A DNA stretch of 64,000 bases. Origin: JAGXKT01 sp964531695 (GTDB taxonomy: Bacteria; Planctomycetota; Phycisphaerae; SM23-33). A model generated the notes under the pieces. The model did no database searches, was not told where the DNA came from, and worked only from the letters and a program-made list of their open reading frames with translations. Made by a program: the position numbers and the translations under genes. Where the stretch lies: contig CAZHEH010000007.1 of NCBI GenBank assembly GCA_964531695.1, forward strand, positions 1 to 64,000. The letters run 5' to 3'. Shown piece after piece: positions 26,154 to 35,295 of the stretch. Each line of letters starts with the position of its first letter. Position 1 is the first letter of the stretch.

Positions 26154-26686
26154 TGGACTGCGAAATCCTTAACCAGCACGTGGTGAATCTGGCCGGGGTG
26201 GTTCGGCCAGAGCTTCCGGTTGAGCTTCGTGCAGATTTCCTCCCGGATGCGGTTGAGGTCCTTGGTGTCCTCGAGCGTCAGGCCCGAGAGGTAGACCGTG
26301 AGCAGGTTCTCCAGCTCCGGCTTCTGCTTCTCGATCTGCGGGATGACTTTGCCCGCCCTTTCGGCGTCGATCGCCAGGCGAATCGTGGCCCGGATGAAGC
26401 GATCGCGCCGCGGCACGTCCGCATTCACCGTGATCGGATCGAAGATGTAGTACTCGTATTCGCCGCTGTCCTCGACCTCCGGCACTTCGGGCTCCTTGGG
26501 TTCGGCCGTCTGGCCTCCGCCGCCGCCCAGGACGACCCGCAACCCCACGCCCGCGCCGGCTGCGACGGCGACCGTGCCCACGGCCAGGGCGATCACGAAC
26601 AGCTTGCCCTTGCCGCCGCCCGGCTTGGGCCGGCTGTCCTCTTGCTGCTTTTGCTCCTTCGGAGCGTCTGTCTTGTCATCCGCCAT
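26150..26686 (-). CDS. fliL: FliL flagellar stator-associated protein
   Basis: The 178-aa protein has a Gln/Lys/Pro-rich cytoplasmic tail, one TM helix (about 29-52) and a periplasmic FliL domain with 'IRATIRLAIDAERAGKVIPQ' and 'LRRI/IREEICTKLN'-type helices. FliL forms a ring around stator units and supports torque. It overlaps the preceding motB-like gene by 11 bp and couples into fliM. Confidence 0.92.
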   Translation of the reverse strand: MADDKTDAPKEQKQQEDSRPKPGGGKGKLFVIALAVGTVAVAAGAGVGLRVVLGGGGGQTAEPKEPEVPEVEDSGEYEYYIFDPITVNADVPRRDRFIRATIRLAIDAERAGKVIPQIEKQKPELENLLTVYLSGLTLEDTKDLNRIREEICTKLNRKLWPNHPGQIHHVLVKDFAVQ

Positions 26687-27446
26687 CCGGGTTACCCTCG
26701 GCTACCGCGGCCATTCCAATGTGCGATCCGTCGCGTGTCAGTCCCAGCCGTCTTCTGCACCACTCGTTGCCCCCGCCCGCGCCCAGCGGATGGACGCGCC
26801 ACTTCACGGTCGACCGGTCCTCGGCAAACACGGCCCGCACCACGTCGGCGGCGGCCGTCGCCCGGGCAATGGACAGGGCCCACTGCTCGGCCTCCCCGCC
26901 GGCGTCCGGGGCCTGGCCGACCACGTATATGTCTATCGACGCCCGATGCAGCGTCTCCACCAAAGTTCGGGCGGACTCCGCCAGTTTCCGCCGACCGTCG
27001 GGGGCAAGCTCGGCCTGCCCGGGCTCAAAGCGGATGGACGGGCCGGACGCGTTCATCTCCGTTTGCTCCACGTCCTCGCTGCGGTTGCGGGTGTCCTGCT
27101 TCAACTGCTCGAAGAGCTGTCGGATGCGATCGTCGTCCGGGTTGATCTCCCGCCTGCGAGACGGATCGTCCGGGTCCGACTCCGTCGGATGCTGCACCTT
27201 CGCGTGCTCGCGCCGGGGGCGGTCCTTCTTGCCGAAGACCCACTTGGGAATCCCGAATCCGTCGATGGCGCGGCGGAAGGAGCCCATGCCCTTGTAGAAC
27301 AGCTCCTCGTCCTGGATCGTGGCGAAAGACTGAAGCAGCACGAAGAACGCCAGCAGCAGCGTGACCATGTCGCTGAAGGACACGATCCAGCCGGGCGGGC
27401 CCTGATTCTCATCTTCCTCGATGTTGTTTGGTTCGTCTCGGGCCAT
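26676..27446 (-). CDS. MotB-like stator protein (copy 1)
   Basis: This 256-aa protein has the MotB N-terminal membrane helix 'GWIVSFSDMVTLLLAFFVLL' with the ion-carrying aspartate D26. A linker (about 60-130) leads to a C-terminal OmpA-like domain (about 140-215). The peptidoglycan-binding core is degenerate: the usual 'GHTD' is 'VGQAPD', although 'LSIARATAAADVV' keeps the helix. It should pair with MotA. It is one of two consecutive MotB-like genes. Confidence 0.87.
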   Translation of the reverse strand: MARDEPNNIEEDENQGPPGWIVSFSDMVTLLLAFFVLLQSFATIQDEELFYKGMGSFRRAIDGFGIPKWVFGKKDRPRREHAKVQHPTESDPDDPSRRREINPDDDRIRQLFEQLKQDTRNRSEDVEQTEMNASGPSIRFEPGQAELAPDGRRKLAESARTLVETLHRASIDIYVVGQAPDAGGEAEQWALSIARATAAADVVRAVFAEDRSTVKWRVHPLGAGGGNEWCRRRLGLTRDGSHIGMAAVAEGNPDGG

Positions 27447-27449
27447 ATG

Positions 27450-28100
27450 TCAGTAGGTGCCCAGGGACAGCAACTCGATGGTCAATTCGGCGTATTCCGG
27501 CCGGGCCGAGCCGCCGCGCCGCGTGACGAAGCAGTACCCGGGCGAGACGCCTTCGGTCTCGATGAACCGGCGGACCACCACGGCCGCCCGGCCGGCACCA
27601 GTGCCGCGGGAGGTCTCGGACACGACGATTCGGCACGGCATTCTCTGCCAGAACCGTGCGATGGTGGCCAGCCGATCCCGCGCGTACTGGGTAAGCTGCG
27701 TGCTCTCGCCGTGGAACATCCTGGGCGAGCGGTAGATGATGCGGCGCCGGTCCTTGTAGGCCTCCAGCGAGAGGATGCTGCGTGTGGCCTTGGGTTTCTG
27801 GACCCGGTCCCACTGCTCATCCTGTGGGGTGTCCGCCCCCCGCTCGACCTCATCCTGCTGGCGCGGCACGGGCGGGACGACGGAGGACTTGATTTCCTTG
27901 GGGTTGGGGAAGATCGAATGCAGCGTCATGTACTCGAACGCGCCGGCGAGGCGCCTCATCTCCACTTCCTCGAAGGAGGAGAAGGTCAGCAGCAGCACGA
28001 AGAAGCACAGCAGCAGCGTCATGCAGTCGCTGAAGGTGACGATCCAGTCGCCCGTGGCGGGCGCGTCGTCGCTCGGCGGTGTCTTGGGCTTGCGCGCCAT
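27450..28100 (-). CDS. MotB-like stator protein (copy 2)
   Basis: The 216-aa protein has the MotB-type helix 'GDWIVTFSDCMTLLLCFFVLL' with the aspartate D25 retained. Its periplasmic part is short and only weakly OmpA-like ('MPCRIVVSETSRGTGAGRAA' in place of the GHTD region). It lies directly after motA and before the first MotB-like gene. The stator may use two different B subunits, or this copy may have a structural role. Confidence 0.82.
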   Translation of the reverse strand: MARKPKTPPSDDAPATGDWIVTFSDCMTLLLCFFVLLLTFSSFEEVEMRRLAGAFEYMTLHSIFPNPKEIKSSVVPPVPRQQDEVERGADTPQDEQWDRVQKPKATRSILSLEAYKDRRRIIYRSPRMFHGESTQLTQYARDRLATIARFWQRMPCRIVVSETSRGTGAGRAAVVVRRFIETEGVSPGYCFVTRRGGSARPEYAELTIELLSLGTY

Positions 28101-28871
28101 CTACACGCTCGGTTTCACTTCCTGTCGTTTGCGCCCGGAGACGAACGCCTGCATCCGCTCGCGGACCTCGGTGGGGCTCTGCCCGCGGACGAGCCCGAGC
28201 AGACCCTCGAGGATCATCTCGCGGAGGAATCGCTCGCGCTTGGAGCGGATGCCAAGCTTGCCCGCGAGAGGCACGAACACGAGGTTCGCGAGGAACGCGC
28301 CGTAGAAGGTCGTGATCAGGGCGGTGGCCATGCCGACGCCGATCTGCGACGGGTCGTCGAGGGTCCCGAGCATCTGCACGAGGCCGATGAGTGTCCCGAT
28401 CATGCCGAAGGCCGGGGCGCTGGCGCCCATGAACTCCAGGACCTTCTTGCCCGTCTGGTGGCGCTCCTGGAGGTAGCGGATCTCCATGTCGAGCTGCTCG
28501 CCGATGGCGTCCTCGCTCTGCCCGTCGATGACCATCTGGAGCCCCTTGACCAGGAACGAGTCGCCCGCCTCGCCGATGTGCCGCTCCAACGCCAGCGCCC
28601 CGTCGCGCCGGTTGACCGCGGCGTAGTTCACCATCTTCTGGGTCAGCTCTCGCTCGCCCGGCAACTTGTAGAACAGCGTCTTCTTGACCACGCCGACGAT
28701 GCCCATCACCTGCCCGAGCGAGAAGTGGATCAGCGTCGCGGAGACCATCCCGCCGATGACGATCATCATCGACGGGACGTTGACGAACACGCCGACGCCG
28801 CCGCCGCCGATGATGGCCACGCCCACGCAGGCGAAGCCGGCCACTATTCCGATGATCGTCGCAAGGTCCAT
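28101..28871 (-). CDS. motA: MotA stator protein
   Basis: The 256-aa protein has four TM helices and the MotA/ExbB core. 'MDLATIIGIVAGFACVGVAI' is the first helix, and 'MGASAPAFGMIGTLIGLVQM' and 'VGMATALITTFYGAFLANLV' are the conserved third/fourth helix pair with the proton-path prolines and threonines. It conducts ions with MotB and contacts FliG. It follows the motE gene and precedes two motB-like genes. Confidence 0.95.
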   Translation of the reverse strand: MDLATIIGIVAGFACVGVAIIGGGGVGVFVNVPSMMIVIGGMVSATLIHFSLGQVMGIVGVVKKTLFYKLPGERELTQKMVNYAAVNRRDGALALERHIGEAGDSFLVKGLQMVIDGQSEDAIGEQLDMEIRYLQERHQTGKKVLEFMGASAPAFGMIGTLIGLVQMLGTLDDPSQIGVGMATALITTFYGAFLANLVFVPLAGKLGIRSKRERFLREMILEGLLGLVRGQSPTEVRERMQAFVSGRKRQEVKPSV

Positions 28872-28874
28872 CTT

Positions 28875-29546
28875 CTAGCCCCGCGCCTGCTCGCCTTCGT
28901 CCTGGACCCGCTTGAGCCGCTCGGTAAGCCGGGCCGCCAGGGACCGGTCCGACATCTCCGCCAGCAGGTTCGCCGCCTGCCGATCGCCCATGAAGTACAG
29001 CAGCTTCACCGCGTCATCCACGCGACCCGTCTGGCACCATTGGGCGACGATCTCGCTGCTGGCGCCCGAGTCCATCCTGTCGTACACCGTCGCAAGCCGC
29101 TTCAGGTTCCGCCGCTCCACCGCGTCGATCCGGACGAGCCAGCTCTGGAGCTGCTGGTACTTCTCGCGCAGCGACCCGTGGGCCGTGGTCATCTCCGTGC
29201 GAAGCTCCTTGAGCGCCGCGACCCTCTCGCCGAGGTTCTTGCGGGCCAGCTCCAGCCGCTCGCGCTGCTCGGCCAGCGCCGCCAGCTCCGCGTCCCGCTG
29301 CTGCGTCTTGGCCTTCAACTCCGTGATGAGCTGCTGGAGGAGCTGCTCGTTCGGACGGAGCACCACCTGCGGCGCGCTTTCGCCCGCGCCGCCCCGCGAA
29401 GCGTCCTCGGCCGCCGGCTCGGACGCACCGCTCGGGTCGGGCGGCGGGGCCTGCCCCACGCCCAGCAGGCCCGCCACGAAGTACGAGCCCACCAGCGACA
29501 CCAGCGCCAGCGGGGCCAGGATGATGATCAGCTTCTTCTTGCTCAT
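28875..29546 (-). CDS. MotE-like (FliG/MgtE-type) flagellar protein
   Basis: The 223-aa protein has an N-terminal TM helix (about 5-30) and a Pro/Ala-rich linker. A long coiled coil (about 65-150) is followed by an MgtE-N-like helical domain: 'RLATVYDRMDSGASSEIVAQ' and 'LLYFMGDRQAANLLAEMSDR'. This layout is the MotE/FlaE type that stabilizes motor proteins at the base. Start at 29546 overlaps the fliJ stop (ATGA). Confidence 0.75.
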   Translation of the reverse strand: MSKKKLIIILAPLALVSLVGSYFVAGLLGVGQAPPPDPSGASEPAAEDASRGGAGESAPQVVLRPNEQLLQQLITELKAKTQQRDAELAALAEQRERLELARKNLGERVAALKELRTEMTTAHGSLREKYQQLQSWLVRIDAVERRNLKRLATVYDRMDSGASSEIVAQWCQTGRVDDAVKLLYFMGDRQAANLLAEMSDRSLAARLTERLKRVQDEGEQARG

Positions 29547-30022
29547 GGTCGGCTCCTCGCTCGCCCGGACGCCCGTGCGGCCAGCCGCTTCCGCGCACAG
29601 GCCAGGTTCGCGCTCTCGTCCGTCTGCCGCTGCTGCCAGCGCTGGTAGCTCCGCCACCAGTCGTGGCGGGCCTTCTCTCGCAGGCGCTCCAGCATCTTCC
29701 GCGACGACTTCACCGCGGCCAGCTCTTCGGTCTTCCTGCGGCGATGCTCGCGGAGTTCGGCCAGCTCCTCGTTGAGCTTGGCGATCTCCCTCTCGGCCGC
29801 CGCGACGCATCGCATGAACAGCTCCTGTCCGGCCAGCCGCTCAGCCACTGCCTTGCCCGACAGGTCGTACAGGGCGTTGTGCAGCGACCCCCGCCGCCGC
29901 ACGATGTCCTCGCCTTTGCGGCTGATCCGACTCGACGCCTCGACCAACTCCGACCGCAGCGCCAACTCGCGCTGGTTCGTCACGTCCAGGTATCGCTGCA
30001 AGGACCAGCGGAACCGTCTCAT
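29543..30022 (-). CDS. fliJ: FliJ flagellar export chaperone/stalk
   Basis: The 159-aa, mostly coiled-coil protein has FliJ-like 'RFRWSLQRYLDVTNQRELAL' at the start and a long heptad region. It lies between fliI and the motE-like gene. It forms the stalk of the export ATPase and transfers chaperones. The sequence is low-complexity and identification rests mainly on position, size and helix pattern. Confidence 0.8.
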   Translation of the reverse strand: MRRFRWSLQRYLDVTNQRELALRSELVEASSRISRKGEDIVRRRGSLHNALYDLSGKAVAERLAGQELFMRCVAAAEREIAKLNEELAELREHRRRKTEELAAVKSSRKMLERLREKARHDWWRSYQRWQQRQTDESANLACARKRLAARASGRARSRP

Positions 30023-31404
30023 GACTCACCCCCCGCTCCGGCCGGCACCGGCGCGCCCTGCTGCGCCTGCGGGTCGGCCGGCATGAGGAAGTCCCACGAA
30101 TCCGTGATGTCCTTGAGCCAGGCCAGCATCTCGTCGTAGCCCGTCCGGTCGCCCCGCGGCTGGCGGAGGAACTCGTTGGCCCGGTCGATCAGCGAGACGG
30201 CCTTGTCGATCCGCCGGTTCGAGCCCGCGGAGAACGCGCCGATGTTGATCAGATCCTCGGCGTTCTGGTACGTCGCGCAGATCGCGCGGAACCGCTGTGC
30301 CGCCAGCAGGTGCTCCTGGCTGACCACGGAGTCCATCAGCCGGCTGACGCTCTGGAGGATGTCCACGGCCGGGTAGTGCCCCTGCTCGGCCAGCCCGCGA
30401 GACAGCACGCAGTGCCCGTCCAGCAGCGAGCGGACGGTGTCCGCGACCGGGTCGTTCATGTCGTCGCCCTCGACGAGGATCGTCAGGACGCCCGTGATGC
30501 TGCCGCGATCAGCGCAGCCGAGCCGTTCGGTGAGCTTCGGCAGCACGCTGAAGACACTCGGGCAGTAGCCCTTGGTCGTGGGGGGCTCGCCCGCCGCCAG
30601 GCCGATTTCCCGCTGGGCCATGGCGAAGCGCGTCAGCGAGTCCATCATCATCAGCACGTCCTTGCCCTCGTCACGGAAGTGCTCCGCAACGGCGATGGCG
30701 GTGAAGGCCGCCTTGACGCGCTGAACCGGCGAGGCGTCCGACGTGGCCACGACCACCACGCTCCGGGCCAGGCCCTCGGGCCCGAGGGATTCCTCGAGGA
30801 AGTGCCGCACCTCGCGGCCGCGCTCGCCGACCAAGGCCAGCACGTTGACGTCCGCCTCGCTGGATCGCGCGATTTCGCCCAGCAGCGTGCTCTTGCCGAC
30901 GCCGCTGCCGGCGAAGATGCCCATCCGCTGGCCCTTGCCGCAGGTCAGCAGTCCGTCGAACGCCCGCAGCCCGAACACGAGCGGCTCGGTGATGCGCCGC
31001 CGGCTCAGCGGGGGCGGCGGCTCGCCGCCGAGGGCGCGGCGCTTGGGGCCGGCCAAGGGGCCCTTGCCGTCGATCGGCTCGCCCAAGGCGTTGATGACCC
31101 GCCCCAGCAGCCGCGGGCCGACGAGGATCGACCGCGGCACGGCGCGGGCCGCCACCGTGTCGTTCGGCGCGACGCCGTCGACGTTCTCCAGCGGCATGAG
31201 GACGCGATGGGCGCCCTGGAAGCCGACGACTTCGGCCGGCACGCGGCGCCCGTCGCCGGTGCGGATTTCGCACAACTCGCCGACGCCGACCGGCGGGCCC
31301 TGCGACTCGATCGTCAGCCCCGCGATGCGGACGATCCGCCCGCGGCACGGCAGAAGGTCGGCCGAGCGGACGCGGTCCCGGTATTTGCTCAGGTCCAGGC
31401 CCAT
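30019..31404 (-). CDS. fliI: FliI flagellum-specific ATPase
   Basis: The 461-aa F1-beta-like ATPase has Walker A 'AGSGVGKST' (about 165-173) and the Walker B region 'KDVLMMMDSLTRFAMAQREI'. The FliI signature 'PPTTKGYCPSVFSVLPKLTE' is also present. It drives type III export with FliH and FliJ, whose genes flank it. It overlaps fliJ by 4 bp. Confidence 0.96.
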   Translation of the reverse strand: MGLDLSKYRDRVRSADLLPCRGRIVRIAGLTIESQGPPVGVGELCEIRTGDGRRVPAEVVGFQGAHRVLMPLENVDGVAPNDTVAARAVPRSILVGPRLLGRVINALGEPIDGKGPLAGPKRRALGGEPPPPLSRRRITEPLVFGLRAFDGLLTCGKGQRMGIFAGSGVGKSTLLGEIARSSEADVNVLALVGERGREVRHFLEESLGPEGLARSVVVVATSDASPVQRVKAAFTAIAVAEHFRDEGKDVLMMMDSLTRFAMAQREIGLAAGEPPTTKGYCPSVFSVLPKLTERLGCADRGSITGVLTILVEGDDMNDPVADTVRSLLDGHCVLSRGLAEQGHYPAVDILQSVSRLMDSVVSQEHLLAAQRFRAICATYQNAEDLINIGAFSAGSNRRIDKAVSLIDRANEFLRQPRGDRTGYDEMLAWLKDITDSWDFLMPADPQAQQGAPVPAGAGGES

Positions 31405-31405
31405 A

Positions 31406-31966
31406 TCACTGCGGCGCCTTCAGCGCCTCGCTGATCTCCCGCAACTGTCCCTCCGGCGATGACTCGATCACGCCCTGCTGCGTCTCCACCCGGCACGCGC
31501 CGGGCCGCAGGCCCGGATCGGCGGCGAACCGCACGCCGGGCGTGCCGCCGTCGCCCGCCGCCGGGCAACGCTCCAGGTCGTCCGGGCTGAGGTACACCAC
31601 CACCTCGCCGCCGGAGGGCACGCGAGAGAGGGCTTCCTTCACGATGGGCTCGACCTCGTGCCGCCCGGCCGAGATCTCCTGGCTCAGAACCTTGCGCGCG
31701 ATGTCCACCGCCAGGTCCAGCAACTGCTCCTCCGCCTCGGCGAGAACCTCGTCGCGAAGGCGGGCGACGTCGGCGGCCGCGGCCTCGAGCGCCTGTCGGG
31801 CCTGGCCCAGCTCGGCGCGGGCCTCGGCGAGCTGCCGCTCCGCTTCGGCGCGGACGCGCTGCATCTCGGCGGCCAGCTCGGCCGGGCTGGGGCCCTCGGG
31901 CTCGCCGCCTTGCACGCGGACGCTCGAGACCGGATGGGACAGCTTGACGGTCACCGGGCGGGGCAT
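31406..31966 (-). CDS. fliH: FliH flagellar export ATPase regulator
   Basis: The 186-aa protein has an N-terminal EHIP-like region and coiled-coil section (about 25-95, Ala/Glu/Arg-rich). Its C-terminal vATP-E-type domain reads 'QLLDLAVDIARKVLSQEISA' and 'VVVYLSPDDLERCPAAG'. It anchors and restrains FliI. It lies between fliG and fliI in canonical order. Confidence 0.88.
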   Translation of the reverse strand: MPRPVTVKLSHPVSSVRVQGGEPEGPSPAELAAEMQRVRAEAERQLAEARAELGQARQALEAAAADVARLRDEVLAEAEEQLLDLAVDIARKVLSQEISAGRHEVEPIVKEALSRVPSGGEVVVYLSPDDLERCPAAGDGGTPGVRFAADPGLRPGACRVETQQGVIESSPEGQLREISEALKAPQ

Positions 31967-31968
31967 CG

Positions 31969-32961
31969 TCAGGCGCCTCCCTCGAAGCTCAGGAACCCGT
32001 TGACGGACAGCTCTCTCAGCACGTCCAGCAGGGCGCTGCGCCCGGCCTCGACTTCGTCATCGGAGGGGGAGGAAAGCAGCGAGGCCTCCTCGTCCAGCAT
32101 CGCGCTGGCCCGCTCGGACATGTTGTCGCGGATCTTCCGCGTCGTGGCCTCGTCGGCGCCGACCAGCGCCAGGGCGAGCTGTCGGGAGTCGACCTCGCGC
32201 AGCGCCTCCTGCATCGAGCGGTCGGAGACCACCGGCAGGTCCTCCCAGATCACCATCATCCGCTGAACGCCCGCTGCGGATTCCTCGTCCTGCTCGCGGA
32301 TGGCTTGCAGCATGCTGTTTCGCATCTCGGCATTGAGCCCGCGCAGCAGCACGGCCACGCGGCGAAGCTTGGCGTTGGCGTTGGCGTCGCCGGCGGCGCG
32401 GAGCTTCTCCAGGCGGCGCCGCACCACCGACGCCACCCGGACCTTCGTCTCCCGCGTCGCGCTGGCCCCGACGGCCATGCCGCGGATCGCCGCCGAACGC
32501 AGCTCGTCATCCATGGAGGCCAACAGCTTCGAGCTGCTCTTCTGCGGCAGCTCGGCGAGCACCATCGCAACGACCTGAGGGCTCTCGCCCTCCAGCGCCT
32601 CGGACAGCTCCTCCGGGTCCGCCGCCCGGATCGCCAGGAACGGGTCCCGCGCCTCGACGAGATGCTCGACCTGCTTCATCGCCTCTCGCGACTGCTCCGG
32701 GCCCAGCGCCGCCTCGAGAACCTGCTGAACGAACACGCTGCCCGGGCCCGCGCCGCCGGCCTGCTCCAGCATGCCGCAGAACTCGCGCGCCGGCTCCGCG
32801 TCCGGCCCGCCCGGCGTCCAGCCGGTCGCCTTGAGATACGCCACCTCGGCGGCGATCTCCGTGACGGTCTGCGGGTTGGCGGACTTGAGAAGCTCCGCCG
32901 CGGTGCCCGCGTCGAGCGTCATCAGCAGCATGGCCGCCTTGCGTGTGCCGGTCAGTTCCAC
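31969..32961 (-). CDS. fliG: FliG flagellar motor switch protein
   Basis: The 330-aa all-helical protein has the three FliG domains: N-terminal 'GTRKAAMLLMTLDAGTAAEL', middle 'ESPQVVAMVLAELPQKSSSK' and C-terminal 'MMVIWEDLPVVSDRSMQEAL'. The last carries the charged residues that interact with MotA. It converts stator torque to rotation and sits on the FliF ring. It is adjacent to fliF. Confidence 0.95.
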   Translation of the reverse strand: MELTGTRKAAMLLMTLDAGTAAELLKSANPQTVTEIAAEVAYLKATGWTPGGPDAEPAREFCGMLEQAGGAGPGSVFVQQVLEAALGPEQSREAMKQVEHLVEARDPFLAIRAADPEELSEALEGESPQVVAMVLAELPQKSSSKLLASMDDELRSAAIRGMAVGASATRETKVRVASVVRRRLEKLRAAGDANANAKLRRVAVLLRGLNAEMRNSMLQAIREQDEESAAGVQRMMVIWEDLPVVSDRSMQEALREVDSRQLALALVGADEATTRKIRDNMSERASAMLDEEASLLSSPSDDEVEAGRSALLDVLRELSVNGFLSFEGGA

Positions 32962-34515
32962 CTACTGCTCTCCCTTGTCGCTTTCGGCCCAGGCGAGAAA
33001 CAGACGCTTGACCTCCTCGGGGTTGTCCTCGAGGGCCCGCGTGATCCGCCGCCGCAACTGGTCCTGCCCGCCGGCGGGCTCGGTCGCCGGCAGCATGCGC
33101 CCGCCCTGGCCGGAGGCGCCGGGCAGCTCGCCCGCGGACCGGTCCGCCGCCAGCGCCGTCTGGTCGCCCTCGGCCTTCCCGGCCTTCTTGTCCTTGGACC
33201 CGCCGAAGAGTTTCAGCGCCAGCAGCATGCCGATCACCGCCAGACCCAGCGACGCCCGCTTGGCCATGTCCAGCAGGAACGCCGGGCTGAACATGCCGCC
33301 CTCGCCGACCTCCTCCGCCGCCGGCGCGGCCGGCAAGGTCGTGCTCACCACCGACAGCGAATCCGCCGGGTCGTCGCCGTCCGGGCCCGCCTCCAGGCGA
33401 AGCCCCAGCGCGCCGGCGACGAGCTGCTCCACGTCATCCTTGTTCATCGGCGGCTCGCCACCCTCTTCGCCCTCGGCCGGGCGCGGCGAGAGGTCCACCA
33501 GCACCGCGACGGACTTCGAGACGATGTCGCCGGGCATCTGTTCGATCTGCTCGACGGTCTTGCTGACGAGGTACTCCGTGTCGATCGTTTCCTCCTTGGT
33601 GTCGCCGGCCGAGTCGCTTCCGCCGCCGCTGGAGGACTTCGAGTCGATCGACTCGTGGGCCACCACGCGGTTGACCGGGTCGTACACTTCCTTGGAGGCG
33701 CTGGTGGCCTGGGTCGTCATCTCGACGCTGACGCGCACCGAGGCGCGGTTCGGCCCCAGCGCCGCGGCCAGGAGCTGCTCGGCCTTCTCCGAGAGAGATC
33801 GCTCGACCTGGGCCCGGTGGCTCTGGAAGGAGCTGGCCTTGCCCGCCAGCTCGCTGTTTTCCTCACCGGAGAGCAGGTTGCCGCCCGTGTCGACGACCAC
33901 GACCTTGTCGGGGCGAAGCCCCTCGACCGCGCCGGAGACGAGGTGCACGATGGCGGCCACGTTGTGCGCCGCCAGCGTCCGCCCGCCGCGGAGCGACACC
34001 ACCACCGTCGCGGAGGAGTCCTTCTCCTTGCCGGCGAACAGGGCGCCCTCGGGACGCACGATGTGCACGCGGGCGCCGTTGACGTTCTGGAGCGTCTGGA
34101 TCGTCTTGGCCAGCTCGCCCTCGACCGCGCGGATGTAGTTCACGCGCTGGGTGAAGGGGCTGGTGCCGAGCTTCTCGTCGTCGAGGATCTTGTAGCCCGC
34201 CTGCCCGCCGCTGGGCACCCCGCTGCCCGCCAGCGTCATGCGGCAGGAGTCGACCTGCTCGACCGGAACCTGAACGGTCGTGCCGCCGTTGTTCAGTTCG
34301 TAGGGCACGTCCTGGTCGCGCAGCTTGTCGACGACCCGGGCGGCCTCCTCCGTCGTCAGTCCGCCGTAAAGGATCGTCATCTTCGGCCGCGTCGCCCAGT
34401 GCCCCAGCAGCACCGCCGCCCCCACGACCGCCAGCAGCACGGTCAGCAGGAGCACGCGGTGAACGACCGTCATCTGCCGCCACGCCTCGCCGAGATTCCG
34501 AAGTATCTGAGCCAC
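32962..34515 (-). CDS. fliF: FliF MS-ring protein
   Basis: The 517-aa protein has two TM helices (about 17-40 and 420-442) around a large periplasmic ring-building region. YscJ/FliF signatures are 'VPYELNNGGTTVQVPVEQVD' and 'VNYIRAVEGELAKTIQTLQN'. The C-terminal cytosolic tail with a Glu/Arg-rich helix binds FliG. It is the foundation of the basal body. fliE, flgC and flgB precede it and fliG follows. Confidence 0.96.
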   Translation of the reverse strand: MAQILRNLGEAWRQMTVVHRVLLLTVLLAVVGAAVLLGHWATRPKMTILYGGLTTEEAARVVDKLRDQDVPYELNNGGTTVQVPVEQVDSCRMTLAGSGVPSGGQAGYKILDDEKLGTSPFTQRVNYIRAVEGELAKTIQTLQNVNGARVHIVRPEGALFAGKEKDSSATVVVSLRGGRTLAAHNVAAIVHLVSGAVEGLRPDKVVVVDTGGNLLSGEENSELAGKASSFQSHRAQVERSLSEKAEQLLAAALGPNRASVRVSVEMTTQATSASKEVYDPVNRVVAHESIDSKSSSGGGSDSAGDTKEETIDTEYLVSKTVEQIEQMPGDIVSKSVAVLVDLSPRPAEGEEGGEPPMNKDDVEQLVAGALGLRLEAGPDGDDPADSLSVVSTTLPAAPAAEEVGEGGMFSPAFLLDMAKRASLGLAVIGMLLALKLFGGSKDKKAGKAEGDQTALAADRSAGELPGASGQGGRMLPATEPAGGQDQLRRRITRALEDNPEEVKRLFLAWAESDKGEQ

Positions 34516-34545
34516 AATCCGTCCTCACCGAATGGCCGCGGCGCC

Positions 34546-34854
34546 CTAGACCTGCATGTTCAGCGTCTGCTTGTACGCCTCGATCATCTTGTTCCGCACG
34601 CCGACGAGCAGCTTGAAGCTCATGTCGGCCTTGGCCATCGCCGCCACGGCCGGCAGCACGTCCTCGCTCTTGCCCGACAGCAGGTCCTTGACCGCCGCGC
34701 TCGAGGCGTGCTGGTCCTTGTCCACGTTCTTCATGTACGTCTGGAGCGTGTCCTGGAAGCCGGGCTTGGCCGTCGGCTGCGCCCGTTGGGTGCCCTGAAT
34801 TCCGGAAACGCCCGAAACCGGGTTCGGGCCGCCGGCAATGGGGTTGATCGCCAT
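34546..34854 (-). CDS. fliE: FliE basal-body protein
   Basis: The 102-aa FliE has 'PGFQDTLQTYMKNVDKDQHA' and 'ADMSFKLLVGVRNKMIEAYK', the C-terminal rod-connecting helix. It links the MS-ring to the proximal rod. It lies between flgC and fliF as usual. Confidence 0.92.
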   Translation of the reverse strand: MAINPIAGGPNPVSGVSGIQGTQRAQPTAKPGFQDTLQTYMKNVDKDQHASSAAVKDLLSGKSEDVLPAVAAMAKADMSFKLLVGVRNKMIEAYKQTLNMQV

Positions 34855-34865
34855 CTCGAATGCTC

Positions 34866-35273
34866 CTATCGCAACAGTTCCAACGCGTTGTCCACCGAGT
34901 CCTGGTATCTCTTGAGCACGGCCGCGTTCGCCTGGTACGCCCGCGACGCGACCACGAGGTTCATCATCTCCGAGGGGATCGACACGTTCGGCATCGTGAC
35001 ATACCCATCGGCGTCGGCGTCCGGGTGGCCCGGCATGCGGACGCGCTGGAGCGGGTTCTCCATGTCCGGACGGACGGTCTCGATCGTCACGCCGCTCGGG
35101 CCGTCGCCGCCGGCGCGGAGGACGACCTCCCTGCGGCGGTACGGGCCGCCGTCGGCGGTGCGCGTGGTGTGCGCGTTGGCGAGGTTCTCGGCGATAACCT
35201 GCATCCGCTGCGACTGCGCCCGCAGGCCCGAGACCGCAATGTCCACCGAACTGCCGACTCCGTTGACTGCCAT
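34866..35273 (-). CDS. flgC: FlgC proximal rod protein
   Basis: The 135-aa protein has the rod signature 'AVSGLRAQSQRMQVIAENLA' and the C-terminal helix 'MMNLVVASRAYQANAAVLKR'. FlgC is part of the proximal rod. Start at 35273 begins the family-like sequence. Confidence 0.94.
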   Translation of the reverse strand: MAVNGVGSSVDIAVSGLRAQSQRMQVIAENLANAHTTRTADGGPYRRREVVLRAGGDGPSGVTIETVRPDMENPLQRVRMPGHPDADADGYVTMPNVSIPSEMMNLVVASRAYQANAAVLKRYQDSVDNALELLR

Positions 35274-35295
35274 GGCTCTCGTCCCGTTCCCGCGC

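Noticed and set aside
26496..29648. Plus-strand frame of about 1050 codons opposite motA/motB/fliL
   Set aside because: It is the complement of well-supported minus-strand flagellar genes and is His/Arg/Leu-rich without any family signature. Long antisense frames are expected in GC-rich DNA.
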